A stretch of DNA of 64,000 bases, from contig MU859218.1 of NCBI GenBank assembly GCA_033297205.1, forward strand, positions 1 to 64,000. The letters are read 5' to 3'. The position numbers and the translations under genes are program-made. This stretch comes from Pseudoneurospora amorphoporcata. Its lineage: Eukaryota > Ascomycota > Sordariomycetes > Sordariales > Sordariaceae. This document shows positions 44,222-56,197 of this stretch, piece by piece. Position 1 is the first letter of the stretch, and the number at the start of each line of letters is the position of its first letter. Under the pieces are notes generated by a model. That model made no database searches and was not told where the DNA came from. It saw only the letters and a list, made by a program, of their open reading frames with translations.

Positions 44222-47200
44222 TCAAGGAGTCGCAGAAGCCTCGAACTCCTCACTCCCGGGGACCACATACCCATCCGCCTCTCCTTCACTCCTCTCCTGC
44301 TTCAACCTCTCCAGCTGAGAAGTGATATAGCTCTGCAGGTGCTGATCAGTCTCTTCCCTCTCGCGTACGCTGCCGTTCGAAAGTCCAACCACAGAGTTAG
44401 ACACAGACCGGCGGCGAGCCTCGGGCGAGCCCGCTTCGTCGTCGGTAAGTTCCTTATCGTCATCCATGCCGTTGAATTCGAAGTCGCTACGGGCGGAAAT
44501 AGAGCGAGTGGTTGAGTTGCGACGAAGGTGATGAGGAGAACGGGGGGTCTTGGGTGTCTGCGCGCCGCTAGCGTGACGATGGAAGATGTCGTCGAAGTAG
44601 TGCGCCATGCCGATACGTGGTGTACGAGGAGTGTGTGGGAGACGGCAAGAGACACCAGTGTCGTGAATCATCCTGGCAATCAAGCCAGTCCAGCCACACT
44701 GATGCGTGGCGCCCAGTCCACGTCCGCTATCTCCGTCGAAGAACTCGTAGAACCAAAGGTAATCGCGCCAGTTCTCGTCGAAGTCAAGGACATCATTACC
44801 TCCGTTGATACTGCGGCGACCGTTATCGTCACGGGCAAAGAGATGCTGCAAGCGATGCTGGATCTCTTCGGCCACATGACCGAGATGCATGTATTCCCCT
44901 GATCCAACGGGGCACTCGACCTGTAGGCTCTGTCCGAAGAACAGGTAGAATCTTTGCAGCGACTCAACGAGCAAGAAGTTGACGCAGAGCCAGATAGGTC
45001 CACGCCAGTTACTGTTTCCTCCAAAGAGACCGGTATCCGAGTCACCCGGGACGTAGCCGACTTTGAATGTCTGGCCATTAACGTCCATCGAGAAGGGGTG
45101 ATCTTTGTGATACTTGCTCAAGGACCGAATGCCGTGCTCACTGAGGAACTCGTCTTCGTCAAGCATACGCTGAAGGATCTTGGTCAGGCGCTCCTCGTTG
45201 ACAAGAGACAACAGAATTCTGTTGCCCTTACCACGCTTGCGGATGCTGAACATGGTTCTCTCCGCGACATCCTCACGGTTTTGCATGAACCACTCAACAC
45301 GCTTCTTGAAGGACGGAAGCTTGTTGATAAGCTCGGGCTCCAAGGTCAAGGTAGCGTAAAGGGGGATCAATCCGACTAGCGAGCGAACAGGCAGTTGCTG
45401 GATCCAGGGACCACCCCAAGAGATGGCATCATAGTAGAAGCCATCTTCGTCGTTCCAAAGCGACTTCTCATCCTTGTGACCCATGCGGAAGGTCATGGCG
45501 TCGCTGATGAGAATGAAGTGCTCGAAGAACTTGCTCGCAATATCCTCGTAGATGCGCCTGTGCTTGGCCAGCTCGAGGGCCATGTTGAGCATGTTGAGGC
45601 AGTAGAAGGCCATCCAGCCCGTGCTGTCCGCTTGCTCAAGGGTGCCACCGGTGGGAAGAGGCTCGGAACGGTTGAACAAGCCGATGTTGTCGAGACCCAA
45701 GAAGCCACCTTCGAAAACATTCTTGCCGTCAACGTCTTTTCTGTTCACCCACCAGGTGAAGTTGATGAGCAACTTCTGGAAGACTCTTTCGAGGAAATCC
45801 AAATCCTGCCTTCCGTACAACTTGCGCTCAATCTTGAACACACGGAATGTCGCCCAGGCATGCACTGGGGGGTTGACATCGCTGAAGTTCCATTCATACC
45901 TGGCGCTTGTTAGCTTCATAGCTCTTTGCAACGCTCTCGTTGTACACTTACGCAGGAAGTTGTCCGTTGGGGTGGCAGTACCACTCCCTGGTGAAGAGAT
46001 CCAATTGCTTCTTGGCAAACTCTGGATCGATCATGGCGAGGGTAATGCAGTGGAAACTGGTATCCCAAGCAGCGAAGAAGGGATACTCCCACGAGTCTGG
46101 CATCGAAAGAATATCGTCGCAGTGCAAATGTTTCCAGGTCTGGTTGCGGATGTTCTTTCGTTCGGGGGGCGGAGGTGGTTGAGCGGGGTCACCATTGGCC
46201 CACTCATCCCAGATGAAGAGATAATGTTGCTTGCACCACATCATGCCCGCGAAGGCCTGTCGCTGGATGTTACGAAGGTCGTCGGCCATCGGCAAGGGGC
46301 TGATGCGGTAGTAGAAATCGTCGGCCTCCTCCTTTTTCTTGTCCATGAGGTCATCGAACTCTTCTTCGTCAAGATAGTCGGTGTTCTTCTTGGAAAGACG
46401 GAAACGAACGACTATGGAGTGTTAGTGGCTGCCAGTAGCCGGTCTAGCTTATAAAACTTACCTGCGCACTCGCCAGGAGCAACACCGCCAGCCTCGTTAA
46501 AGGTGAACCACGCTGCGCTCTTGGTACCGGTCTGAGCAGGGTTGACGGCCTCCTTCTCGCCATCGACAATGCATCTGTGGAAAGCATCCTTGACGTATGG
46601 CTGTTCGTTCGGGACCTTGTAAAGGAGCTCGGTGTTCGTGTCGTTCTCGGTGAAGATCAGCTTGGGGTGTACATCTTCGCCGCTAGGACCGACACCGGGC
46701 GAGGGAGACAGCAGGAGATAGCGCTCTCCCAGCTTGTGGTGCTGAGACTTGACCATATTATCACCAACGGCCTGGAGCGCGGGCTTGTTGCTTTCCGGCT
46801 CACGGCCCCAAGCCCAGGTGTTGCGGAACCACATCTGAGGAATGATGTGTAGAGGCGCCGGATCCGGACCCCGGTTCCAGGCAGTAACACGGAACAGGAG
46901 CTCATCCGGGTCGTCATCCTCCTTGGCGGTCTCAATGAAGATATCCCAGTATTTGTTGTCGTCGAAGACGCCGGTGTCGAGAATTTGGTATTCCTTGTCC
47001 GTCCTTCCTCGTCGAGCGTTCTCCTTGATCAAATCCTCGTAGGGAAACTCTGCTTGGGGATACTTGTAAAGATATTTCATGTACGAGTGCTAGAATCAAG
47101 AGATTGTAAGCTTCCGTGTTCTCCCCGCTGGTCGGGAATTCTTACCGTCTGTTTGAGAAGAATCAGTTAGCAAAGAGTCCGTTGGAAATAAGGATACAGG

Positions 47201-47828
47201 AAGAGTGGAAAACTTACAGGTGTGTTATCAACGTGAAAGTGAGCCTCCTTGATACTCTCGCCATGGTTACCCTGCGGGTTGGACAAACCAAAGAGGCGTT
47301 CCTTGAGGAAGGCACTAAGCACCAGTTAGCGAACATGGCTCTTCTCTTCATATACAAAGACAATTTTCTCACTCCTTTTCGTTCCAGAAAGAGAAGGCAA
47401 TGTTCTGGAAGCCATGTGAGTCGCAAACACCGGCAATACCGTCCTCTCCCCACCTGTATGTTCGGGATCGGGCGTGTTCGTGCGGGAAGTCTACAGTGGA
47501 GTGCAGTCAACATGTCAGCGGGTCTAGTCATCAAGGTCCAAAGGTGATTATGGGATGAAAGACTTACGACTCCACGCATCACCATCGGCGCTGTAATCCT
47601 CTCGGACTGTAGCAAGGCTCAAGTTGTTAGTTCAGACTAAACGATAATAGCATAGCCGGGCTGCTTTTAGCTCCAGCGTTGGACGGGCGTGTGTAAAGAC
47701 TTGCCAGTCGCCCATTGTCTTTCAGCCACATAGGGACCCCATTTCTTCCAGTACTTGGTCCGGTTACGGTCCTCCTTCAGCCTCTTCTCCTCCTCTGTGA
47801 GGTACTCATGGTTGTCGAAGACGGGCAT
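44222..47828 (-). CDS. glycoside hydrolase family 63-like glucosidase, cytosolic
   Basis: Exons, minus strand: 47828-47705, 47606-47568, 47490-47373, 47314-47218, 47148-47146 (3 nt), 47089-46462, 46411-45952, 45899-44222. Total 1048 aa, phases all consistent. The protein has an N-terminal beta domain (FPHEHARSRTYRWGEDGIAG) and an (alpha/alpha)6-barrel. The barrel carries AAWDTSFHCITLAMIDPEFA (Asp near residue 453 is the likely general acid) and STGWMAFYCLNML, GPIWLCVNFLL and FFDGDSGRGLGATHQCGWTG. It belongs with the bacterial/fungal GH63 group of the YgjK and mannosylglycerate-hydrolase type, not ER glucosidase I. There is no signal peptide or membrane anchor, so it should be cytosolic and its substrate is not predictable here. 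The first intron is GC-AG (donor GCAAGT). The Ser/Arg-rich C-terminal ~130 residues extend beyond the catalytic fold. Confidence 0.9.
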
Positions 47829-48065
47829 GTTGTTGACCTCGTCTTTGCCGGTGTTGCTTTCAGAGGTTGAGAATGGCGAGACGTGCAAAGCAATAATCAA
47901 GTGCGCGGAAGCTCTCGCGCAAAGGTATATCAAGGGGGGAAGACTCGTCAGGGGAGCGAGCGTGCTTGGGCAGCAACGGAAACCACCTCGGGCGTCGGTC
48001 CGGGAGAAGAAACGATTGGGAAGAAAAAAGGGAAACGTTGAAAGTTACTGATCGACAGGGCGTGT

Positions 48066-48100
<35 letters not shown>

Positions 48101-48910
48101 TTCTGGGCCTCTTGGTCTTTTTGTTGGTGCGCGTGCAGATGTGCCGGTGCAAACAGTGGGAAACTGGGAAGAATCAGGAAATCAAGAATCCAACGAAGAG
48201 ATCGATGGGTCCCATCATAGGGTAGCCGAGAAAAAAGAGACTAGAGCAAGTCAAGACAAGCGGCAAAGGATCGGTGACGAGGGGCGGGACCTTTGAAACG
48301 TGTGAGCGCGGCGGTACCTATAGACCAGAAGACTAACGCTGAGGCTATATCCACTTGTTAGGCTGGCACTAACAGCTGTCATGGAGAAACAGGTATTTCT
48401 GCGCTGCGGGCACAACGGACCTGCCACTGTCGACATGCAACGACGAATGCTACGAGAAGAAGCAGGACTTGGGCATACCTCCTAGATCAGGGCAACGTCG
48501 GTCGGACCTGCTGTTAATGCACGGCCAGACGGGATGAGGTTCAATGATGTACTGGGAGCCACCACCGGTACTGCGTCGGCGTGTAGCTCTGCTAGGTATT
48601 AGGTACCTAGGTACCTTAGATGTAGAGGTACCTCTTACTGCCGATGGAGGGGCAGGCAAACCGAGCGACCTCGATGGGGAGGACAAGACAGGAACAAAAC
48701 TGGAGAAGTGAGGGGCACACACACCGCATTCATTTGATTTGCAGAGATTATTCTGACATTTTGCAATGTGTCCTGGGACTCACTGGATGTCGCTTTTTGG
48801 GTCTTATCCCCGTCCATCCCCTCCTTCCCCTTGATTATGGTTCGACAAGGAACCCCACCATTCATGTCGTCCTCCATCCGTTGCTTCCACGCTTCTTTAC
48901 TATCCCCTTA
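47829..48910. other. upstream region of the GH63 gene
   Basis: Promoter side of the GH63 gene, with an (AC)n run at 48069-48096 and a cluster of GGTACC-centred words at 48594-48632. No coding region supported. Confidence 0.45.
48069..48096. repeat. (AC)n dinucleotide repeat
   Basis: About 14 CA units upstream of the GH63 start codon. Confidence 0.95.
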
Positions 48911-49105
48911 GCCGTGAAATTGTATCATTTCTTGGCAGGGCTACCCTCTACCTGCAGTACTTGGTGGCCTTCCAAAGATTCGCCAAACGCGCGCAAAAAC
49001 CAACCAAGCCCAGATGTCTGCGTGGCCAAGAAGTACCAGTGGATAAAATAACGCCAACCGATTGGTCAAAAATGACCTTAGCAAAAAATGATACGTTTTC
49101 ACGGC
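48911..49105. mobile_element. 195-bp MITE, copy 1 (TA target)
   Basis: Ends GCCGTGAAATTGTATCATTT and its imperfect inverted partner, flanked by TA on both sides (48909-48910, 49106-49107). Same length, orientation and interior as the copy at 53423-53617; both contain TACTTGGTGGCC, AAGATTCGCCAA and ACGCCAACCGATTGGTCAAAA. The TA duplication points to mobilisation by a Tc1/mariner-type transposase. No coding capacity. Confidence 0.88.
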
Positions 49106-50937
49106 TAAAGACATGGTGAGATGGGTAAAACCCGTGGGCCAGGTCGCTGACTAGGTATCTCTGACCATACAGTGCACCATACAGAGGCGTGAAGCTTTGC
49201 TTGTAGTGGTCCGTGCCAGATACCTGACAACCTCAAGGGGGTTTTACTTTAGCTCGCAACCGCATTACAGCTTGACATGTTGACATGTCCAGAGACAGAC
49301 CACCATTACCACTTCCAGTGTATTACTGCATCGCATCTTCAAGTCAGGACAGCCTGCTGGAGGTGTCGCTTTGCCTCGTTGTATCGGTTGGTACTATTTT
49401 TGAGGCCTGATAAAAACAAGGCTGAAGAGCCGTGGTGACGCCGCCTCGGAGCCAGAAGATCAGAAAAGTGGTGCACGCTAGCACAAGGACTCGACAGTTG
49501 TTCATTGGTGTTTTGTTCCTTGGCGGTTGTTTCTTGAGCTGAAAAGGAGCTAGCGGAAGAGCTAATACGTATGTGACGTCAATCAAGCTACTCTAGCGTA
49601 GGGTATCTTACTCCAATCTTGCGCTTGAGTTTCAAGTTCTGTTGGATTTCTGGAGTTCGTACAAGCTCTCAGACGCTTCAAATGAACAACGGTTGTTTCG
49701 GCTTTTATTTCATCTTATCTTTGTGTGTGTGTGTGTTTCTTGTGCCCTTGCCGGCGATCGGTTCTAGAACTATTTATGATTTATTGAAAGATTAATAAAG
49801 ATTGGAGGCTGGGCAAAAATAAGCCGAGCCGCAATCGAGATCCAAAGATATGGCTGGTTTGCCAAGATTTAACATCGAGATACCCAACGGTCCTGATTCA
49901 GATTGCCTGTCAAAGCTCGAGGCTGGGGTGCTGTCGACTTGTCAAGATTCCGGCAACCCGTTGCCACCAGCCTGTCTCATTACTTATGTGAAGAGCGAAG
50001 TGAAGACAAGAAGACACTCGTACCCAGCGTGCCAGCCTCCAAGCGCATTCAGGCCATGCCCGAATAGGAGGGGAAGAAAGGCCCGAACAGGACAGATCCA
50101 CCACGAAAAGCAACGTCTGTGAGTTGTCCTTAAGAGTTTTGGAGCCTCTTGAACTGCTGTTGGCCGGCTGCACCCAAGATGAGATCACAGGGTCCACTTT
50201 TAGCTCATCCTAGTTCAGGGGTTTCCATTTGACGGTCGAAAACCCCCAACTGTGGCTTACTGCTGCTGTTACCTTCACAGATAAGGTAGCCTCAAAAACC
50301 TCACAGGCTGTGCAACAAACGCCATGTAGATTGCAAAGCAGAAAGGGTCCTGAACATGGAGGTATGAAAATTAACTGGATATGTACTTACACCATTTGTA
50401 GCTCGAATGTGTAGCATCCCAAAACCTTGCGTCGTTGGGTGGGTTGGGTATCACGAAACTTCATTGGGCTGTTAGTTGTATGTCCTGTGCAGCCATACAT
50501 GTAGCCCATGCACTGCAGCTGCATCAGATATGACAGCCCAACTGGAGATAATCGCTGGCCGAACTAGCTAAGGTCGTACGAATACGGCAAAGGAAGAAAC
50601 AAACAGATGGGAGCTCGCTCGAAGACATGGGAATTGGGGATTAAGCTGCTGTGAATTCATACCAAATGGCTTCGCTGCCGTAAAAGCCATGCCTAATGCA
50701 TCTGTTGAACGTCATGAGATTGCTGTTACCCTGAACACCCCTTCCCCTTTTGCTCGCCCAAATATGACAATAGTATCCGACATGCGCCAAAGTACCTACT
50801 AACAAAGCCCACGACGAGAACTATCCCTCAGAGCCCATGACCCACTCGGCAGGTTTGAATCGAAGGGAAAACAATACGACGTTAAGAAATCGGACAAACT
50901 ATATGAGGTCAAGAAGCCTGAAGATGCCGTTGAGAAT
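49106..50937. other. intergenic region 3' of the PP2C gene
   Basis: 1.8 kb with no supported gene; a short (GT)n run at about 49723-49737. It includes the PP2C 3' region near 50.9 kb. Confidence 0.45.
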
Positions 50938-52880
50938 CTACAGCTTAGGCTTCACAGGTCCCGTTTTGTTGCCATCGGCCGCCGCGGCAGCCAGAGCCGC
51001 AGCCGTCGCCTCTTTGTTGACAACAATCTCGCCCGTCTTGGGGCCGTCGTATCCAAAGAAGATGACCTGGACCGTCAAATCGTCACGGTACCTCCTCGAA
51101 AATGGAGAAGGGAGCGTCAACAGAGCAGACACCTGCTCCTGGTTCTTTCCACCGAGGGCGTTGCGAACAAGATGTGTAGCAACATTCTTGTCCTGAACCA
51201 CAAACCGTTCCATCGGGTCCGTACCGGTAGCGCCCCACTGTCTTTGACGAATGGGCGTTTTGTTGCCGCTGTTCTTCTCCGACTCGCTGGATTCGACGGG
51301 CAGGGCTGTCTTGCCACCCTTCTGCAAGAAGGAGAAGTATCCCGACGACTTGGAGCTGCTACCAGCCTGGCTCTCGATCCACTTGCCCACTAGCCCAACG
51401 ACCTCCTCGTTGGTCAACATCTCCCACAGACCATCCGTGGCCATGACCACGAAGTCACCCTTCTCGGGCTCGATCTTGGTCGTGGTGACGACTGGCTCGG
51501 CAGTGACATATGGGGGTGTCTTGAGAAGGGGAGAAACAGACCTACCAAAGAACTTTTCCCGAAGCTTCTCTGAAAGTTCCCGGCTCCATTTGTAGCTCGC
51601 ATCACCGAATGCGCGTGTCGGCTCAAGGCCGCCCAGTACGCGGCCGTGACGAACCACATGCTCTTCACCCGGGTGCAGTTTGCGCAAGCGAGCAGCCTCG
51701 TCGGGGTTGCTGCCCGTCTGGTCGGTTGATAGGGCATGTGCCGTCCACTTTCCAGAATCGGATCTGCGACCCAACACTGCGCGCGAATCACCAGTGCAAG
51801 CAACCCGCAGAAGCTTAGACTTGCTGTCGTAAAAGGAGAGCAGGGCGCATGAGCCTGACAGGGCTGGGGCAAGGTGTTCGGCAGCAACGAGGCGGTTGTT
51901 GGACTTCAGAACCCTTTGCACGCTTTGATTTACAATTTCGTCGTCCAGTCGCGTAAAACCGGTCTTGATGGCGGACTCAACCGCAGCGGCAGACGGGATA
52001 AGATCGGGAGAAGACTTGTAGGTGTCGTTGAGTTCGCGAGCAACGAAGCTGATCAGTGCTTGGCGTAGTTTGGCCGATGTAGTCCACCCTCTGCATACAA
52101 TTTCCACTTGTCAGTCGTCTCTCAACAACCACTGCATCTAGATAGTCCGCTTGGGAGAGCGACTTACGAATGGCCATCGAAAACACCCCAAAACATCCAA
52201 TCGGTCGGATCACTGCTCTGAGCCTTGTTGGGTACCTCGACAATCTTCTCGGCATGGTCATCCTCGATCGGATCGTTACTGGGCAACTGGGAAACATCGT
52301 AGCGGTAAACGCCCTGACCGCGGTTGACGAAGACCGACTGCTCGAGCTGGCGTAGCCTCTGGGTCGCTTGCTCGGGTGACAGCATTTCGACTACCCTTTC
52401 GTTATCGCTCGTGGTCTTGGAAATGGGGCCGTCTCCCACAAAGGTGCCCGTGTGTAACTCGTCGGCTCCGATCACCAGGACCGATCGGGTCGGGACAGCG
52501 CCCGTAGGGGCGGTGGCAACGCTGGTCGTCGGGGCTCTCGGGGATTCGTTATTGCTGTCGCCGGAATTATACCAGGCACCGTAGGCGACAAGCCCCGAAA
52601 GCAGGGTAACGAAGGCGCCGCGGACGTACATGGACGAACGAAGGGGCTCGGGGCGAGCGCTCGAGTGATGTGTACCTGAAGAGCCGCGCGCGCCGGTAGA
52701 CGACAGGTATCTTGCTGTAACCGTGCCGAGAAGGGGATTGTAATGAGCTGTGGGGGAACCGGAAGTGGCAGCCTTTGAGGACTGCAGCAGGGGGAGAGAT
52801 GATCCCCTACGGCTAGCTCGTAGGCCCCGGAAGGTGCACTGGTAGCTCGTCCGTAGAGCTTTGACGGCAGCACGACGCAT
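50938..52880 (-). CDS. mitochondrial PP2C phosphatase, Ptc5/pyruvate dehydrogenase phosphatase type
   Basis: Metal-dependent Ser/Thr phosphatase. The nearest known relatives (yeast Ptc5, animal PDP1) dephosphorylate and activate the E1-alpha subunit of pyruvate dehydrogenase. Exons 52880-52168 and 52090-50938 give 621 aa. An Arg/Ser-rich presequence is followed by a hydrophobic segment (YVRGAFVTLLSGLVAYGAWY, about residues 85-104), suggesting inner-membrane anchoring as in Ptc5. PP2C motifs are present: WGVFDGHSGW with Asp235 and Gly236, ALSGSCALLSFY, ACTGDSRAVLGRR, LGGLEPTRAFGD, FVVMATDGLWEMLTNEEVV and the metal-binding end RDDLTVQVIFFG. An insertion (SGYFSFLQKGGKTALPVESS) is typical of the fungal group. 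The open frame extends 61 codons upstream of the chosen ATG; I prefer the internal ATG because it starts a good presequence. Confidence 0.9.
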
Positions 52881-53422
52881 GGCTGTTGAGGCTGAATACA
52901 AACTCCTTCCCAAAGACGGAAGGATAGCAGGAGATAAAGTGAAGGAGGGTCGATGTGTCTTGGGCGACTGTGATGACCGGGAATGTGGGTGTTGATGGAT
53001 TCGTCCGCTAGGGTCAAGCCAGTGCGAGATACGGTACGCTGCCGATGCAGTCGCTGTCAGCACTCAACTGCAGTGCTACGAGAATGTGGTGATGATCGCA
53101 GTGTCCAGTCCAGTGCAGGGCAGTCTCGCGTAGGTTGAGAATACTCTAGGGAACGCAGTGCCGGATACCGCTGCATGGAGGGAGCGAATATGGTCAATTA
53201 TGATGGTGAGGGGAGAATGTTAAAGCCGTTCTAGTCTATTCCTTCCTATATCTTTCTAAAGAACGCTTTGATCTGAAAAGGTCGGAAGTTTGTTTGTACG
53301 AGATTGGAGGGCAGCAACATGGAAGTGAAGGGAAGAGAGCAATGTGTGTCCGTCAATCTTTGGACGGTTTTGGCAGGGCAGGCACTCAGGGCAATGCAGT
53401 GCCTGCTCATGTCTTTAGTGTA
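52881..53422. other. upstream region of the PP2C gene
   Basis: Leader and promoter of the PP2C gene; no other gene recognised. Confidence 0.45.
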
Positions 53423-53617
53423 GCTGGGAAAATGTATCCTTTTTGCCAAGACCACCCCTCTACTTCCGGTACTTGGTGGCCCTCCAAAGATTCGCCAAGC
53501 GTGCGCAAAAACCAACCAAACTCAGGTGTCTGCGTGGCCAGAAGTATCTGTGGATAAAATTAACGCCAACCGATTGGTCAAAAGACGATCTTGGCAAAAA
53601 GGATACATTTTCCCAGC
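53423..53617. mobile_element. 195-bp MITE, copy 2 with perfect 29-bp TIRs
   Basis: Perfect 29-bp inverted repeats (53423-53451 and 53589-53617, beginning GCTGGGAAAATGTATCC), flanked by TA at 53421-53422 and 53618-53619. Same length and orientation as copy 1. The perfect TIRs suggest this copy is younger. It is non-coding. Confidence 0.92.
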
Positions 53618-54200
53618 TAAAGGGATTCGGGCGTCCCTGGGACGGTCGATTCAGTGGATATCCCGCTGTATCACAGCTGCAGTTCAGTGGGTGCACAGTG
53701 TCAGTTGCCCGTCGTGCTTTCCTGGCGTGTGGAGGCAGGAACGGCACCTGCATCTTAGTGTAAAATTGGGTCCGTGCTACTTGCCTGGACCTTCCACTCA
53801 ACCTTGTCCATCCTCGGGTACGGGACAGCTCCAACAGGCACTCGGGCAGGCGCAGGCCGGGACAGCAGGGTTCTTGAGTGGACCTCGCTTGCCTATCCGG
53901 ACGGGACCGCAAACCACCACTTTAACATCCCGGACACTTGAACCTCATTCCGTCACCCCACTCCCGGAAACTCACATATGATACACTGAAAAGTGTTATT
54001 CACGTCTTTTCAAATCGTTGCTTTTGGGATTATTAGTTGCAGCTGCCGGCTTGCTGCATAATCTTCCTTTCCCGCTTGGAGACGTCACGTCGTAGTCTCA
54101 ACTTCAGTAGCGCTATCATCCTCCTCCTGGAGCGGAGGCTTCAGCGGACGGCCGCACAGGAACTCTACGACAGCCCCTCTCACTTTTGTAAAATCACAAT
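53618..54200. other. promoter region of the Pex39-like gene
   Basis: No supported gene; the promoter and leader of the gene starting at 54201, preceded by a repeat-derived flank. Confidence 0.4.
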
Positions 54201-55249
54201 ATGGAGGCTCCTACGCAACAACCTTCAACGGACAGTAATGATATTGCCGCCTTCAACAAGTTCGATGCCTATCCTTGGATCAAAGATCGTTCCTTTCTTG
54301 TAAGTCAACCCACGGTCACCGTGTGAGACGCCTTACTCAAGCGTCACACGTGAATTCACATCATAAACCATCTCACACAATACCGCTCACCATGAAAGTT
54401 CAAAGACTGATCACATCATAATCAACTTAGCAAGGACTGGTAGCCATGCTGGGCCCCCTCTCGAACGGTTTCGAGCGCCAAAAGGCTCTCGGCATCTCTC
54501 TCCAAGCCCGCGTCTGGTGGTACAAGTCCCGCTTCAACATCGACATCGACCGGTCTGCCTACGAGAACTATCTTCTTTCTTCGTCATCTTCCTCCTCAGC
54601 GCCCGCGCACTCACAGATTCCCAACTCGCCCGTCGACGCCCAACTAGTGGACAAGCTCGCCGAGATCCAGCAGCTCATGGGCACCACCCCTGCTTCAGCA
54701 TCAGATGACGACCTACCCGCTTGGCAAGTTCAGGCTCCCAAGGTGGATTTACTCAAAAAGGCCGACGATGGTGACGCCAATGGCGCGGAAAGAGGAGCCG
54801 ATGGTACTGCTCCTTACCCGGAGCGCTTCAATGCCATCATCGAGCTCATCACGAATGGGAAGCCGATCCCTGGCATTAAGGAGGTGCCTAATACGGTTGT
54901 TAGACAGCCTGTGAGTTTCCCGTTTACTTAACTTATCTTGATTTGCCTTCTAGCATGACACTTTCATCTTCGGCGGAAACAGGATATAAAAACAGTGACC
55001 CAAACTTGCCGGCAAGGAGAGAGCTTGAACGGACACTAACCCTGCAACTCACTTGTGCTCTAGGGTATCTCCCCCATCGGCAAAATGCAGGCTCCCCAGA
55101 AGCCTTGGGAGAAGAAGCAGCAACAGCAGGCTGCTGCCGCGAACCCCGTCACTACCGAGGTCCTGATCGATCGTGAATTCCCTCCCATCTCAGCTTTCGA
55201 GGAGGAGGCGGAGCAACAGCAAGCCCAGCCGCAGAAGATGGATCCTTAG
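54201..55249 (+). CDS. Pex39-like protein (DUF5572 family) with C-terminal KPWE motif
   Basis: Exons 54201-54299, 54431-54910 and 55064-55249 encode 254 aa; all phases are zero and the splice signals are good. The N-terminal block FDAYPWIKDRSFLQGLVAM, then NGFERQKALGISLQARVWWY, matches the fungal family of yeast Yjr012c as I remember it. The middle is disordered. The C-terminus has APQKPWEKKQ, with KPWE at residues 206-209, then a Gln/Glu-rich acidic tail. Yjr012c and human C6orf226 were recently named Pex39: a peroxin that binds Pex7 and aids import of PTS2 cargo, using an N-terminal region and a conserved KPWE motif shared with Pex7 co-receptors. The role here is inferred from that family and not proved by sequence alone. 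Neighbouring genes give no functional hint. Confidence 0.78.
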
Positions 55250-56197
55250 TCAGTTTCCACCCATGACGGCTTTCCATCCAAGATGAGCGCGTCACATATC
55301 GAAACTGATCGTATTATTATGGTTAGACGTCATTTCATGTTCCCCAACCAAGTGAAGTACCCAGGCCATATGATGAGCTCTCGTTTCATCGCGGGCGAGA
55401 AGATGATGTCGCTGGACGGTGAGGAAGGAGTGCATAGCATGGTAGAATAGAGTGTTTTGGCAGCAGTTTCACTGCTTGGGTAAATATATGAGAGGTGGGC
55501 AGACGATAATCCTCTCAATAGAGGTTATTAATGTGGATATGGAAGTCCACCGGCAGGAAACGAGTGTAACGAGCATATGGCAATGCTCAACACACGGGCC
55601 ATTGTTATTATACGGCTTTGAGGAATACCCTCATCGTGTTCTGGCGTGTATGTATTTGAGCCACTGAAATGGATTTATGATCTCACATTTCTTTGATATC
55701 CACATTGGGTCGGGACTTATTACATTAAAGCAGTGTGGCAGTATAGCTCCAAAGTGTAGTTGATGTCGGCCACAGGTTGCTGAACAAATGAGAAGTGCAA
55801 ATCAAATATTATCACCCCACTTCACTCTTTGCAGCGTCGATATTCCCAAGCTGACTGTTAACGTAAACACCTTCGATTCGCAGGCGAAACGACCTCTTTC
55901 ATTCAATATATACAAGCACATAGAAGCACATAGAACACTCAGCAACCCAAGGTAGACCGACGATTCAAACAGCAAGAACAAAACTCTGTATGTCTCTCAT
56001 CATTCTTCTAAAACAACAATTGCAGCAGCTGGTATGCATGCGGTAAGAACAAGAAAAGAAAACGACCTCTCTTTTAATGTCTTGTGTCCTGTACTGTGGT
56101 CCAGTGTCCCTTGCTTTGACTGTGTCTGTCGTCTCCATTATAATCCGCTTTACATTTCCTTTCCCTCCACTATGCATTCTCACCAATGCTCAAGTAT
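55250..56197. other. convergent intergenic region
   Basis: 3' regions of the Pex39-like gene and the complex I gene. Nothing recognised. Confidence 0.5.

Noticed and set aside
52881..53063. Upstream in-frame extension of the PP2C protein (61 codons)
   Set aside because: The internal start at 52880 gives a proper mitochondrial presequence, and the upstream part looks like untranslated leader.
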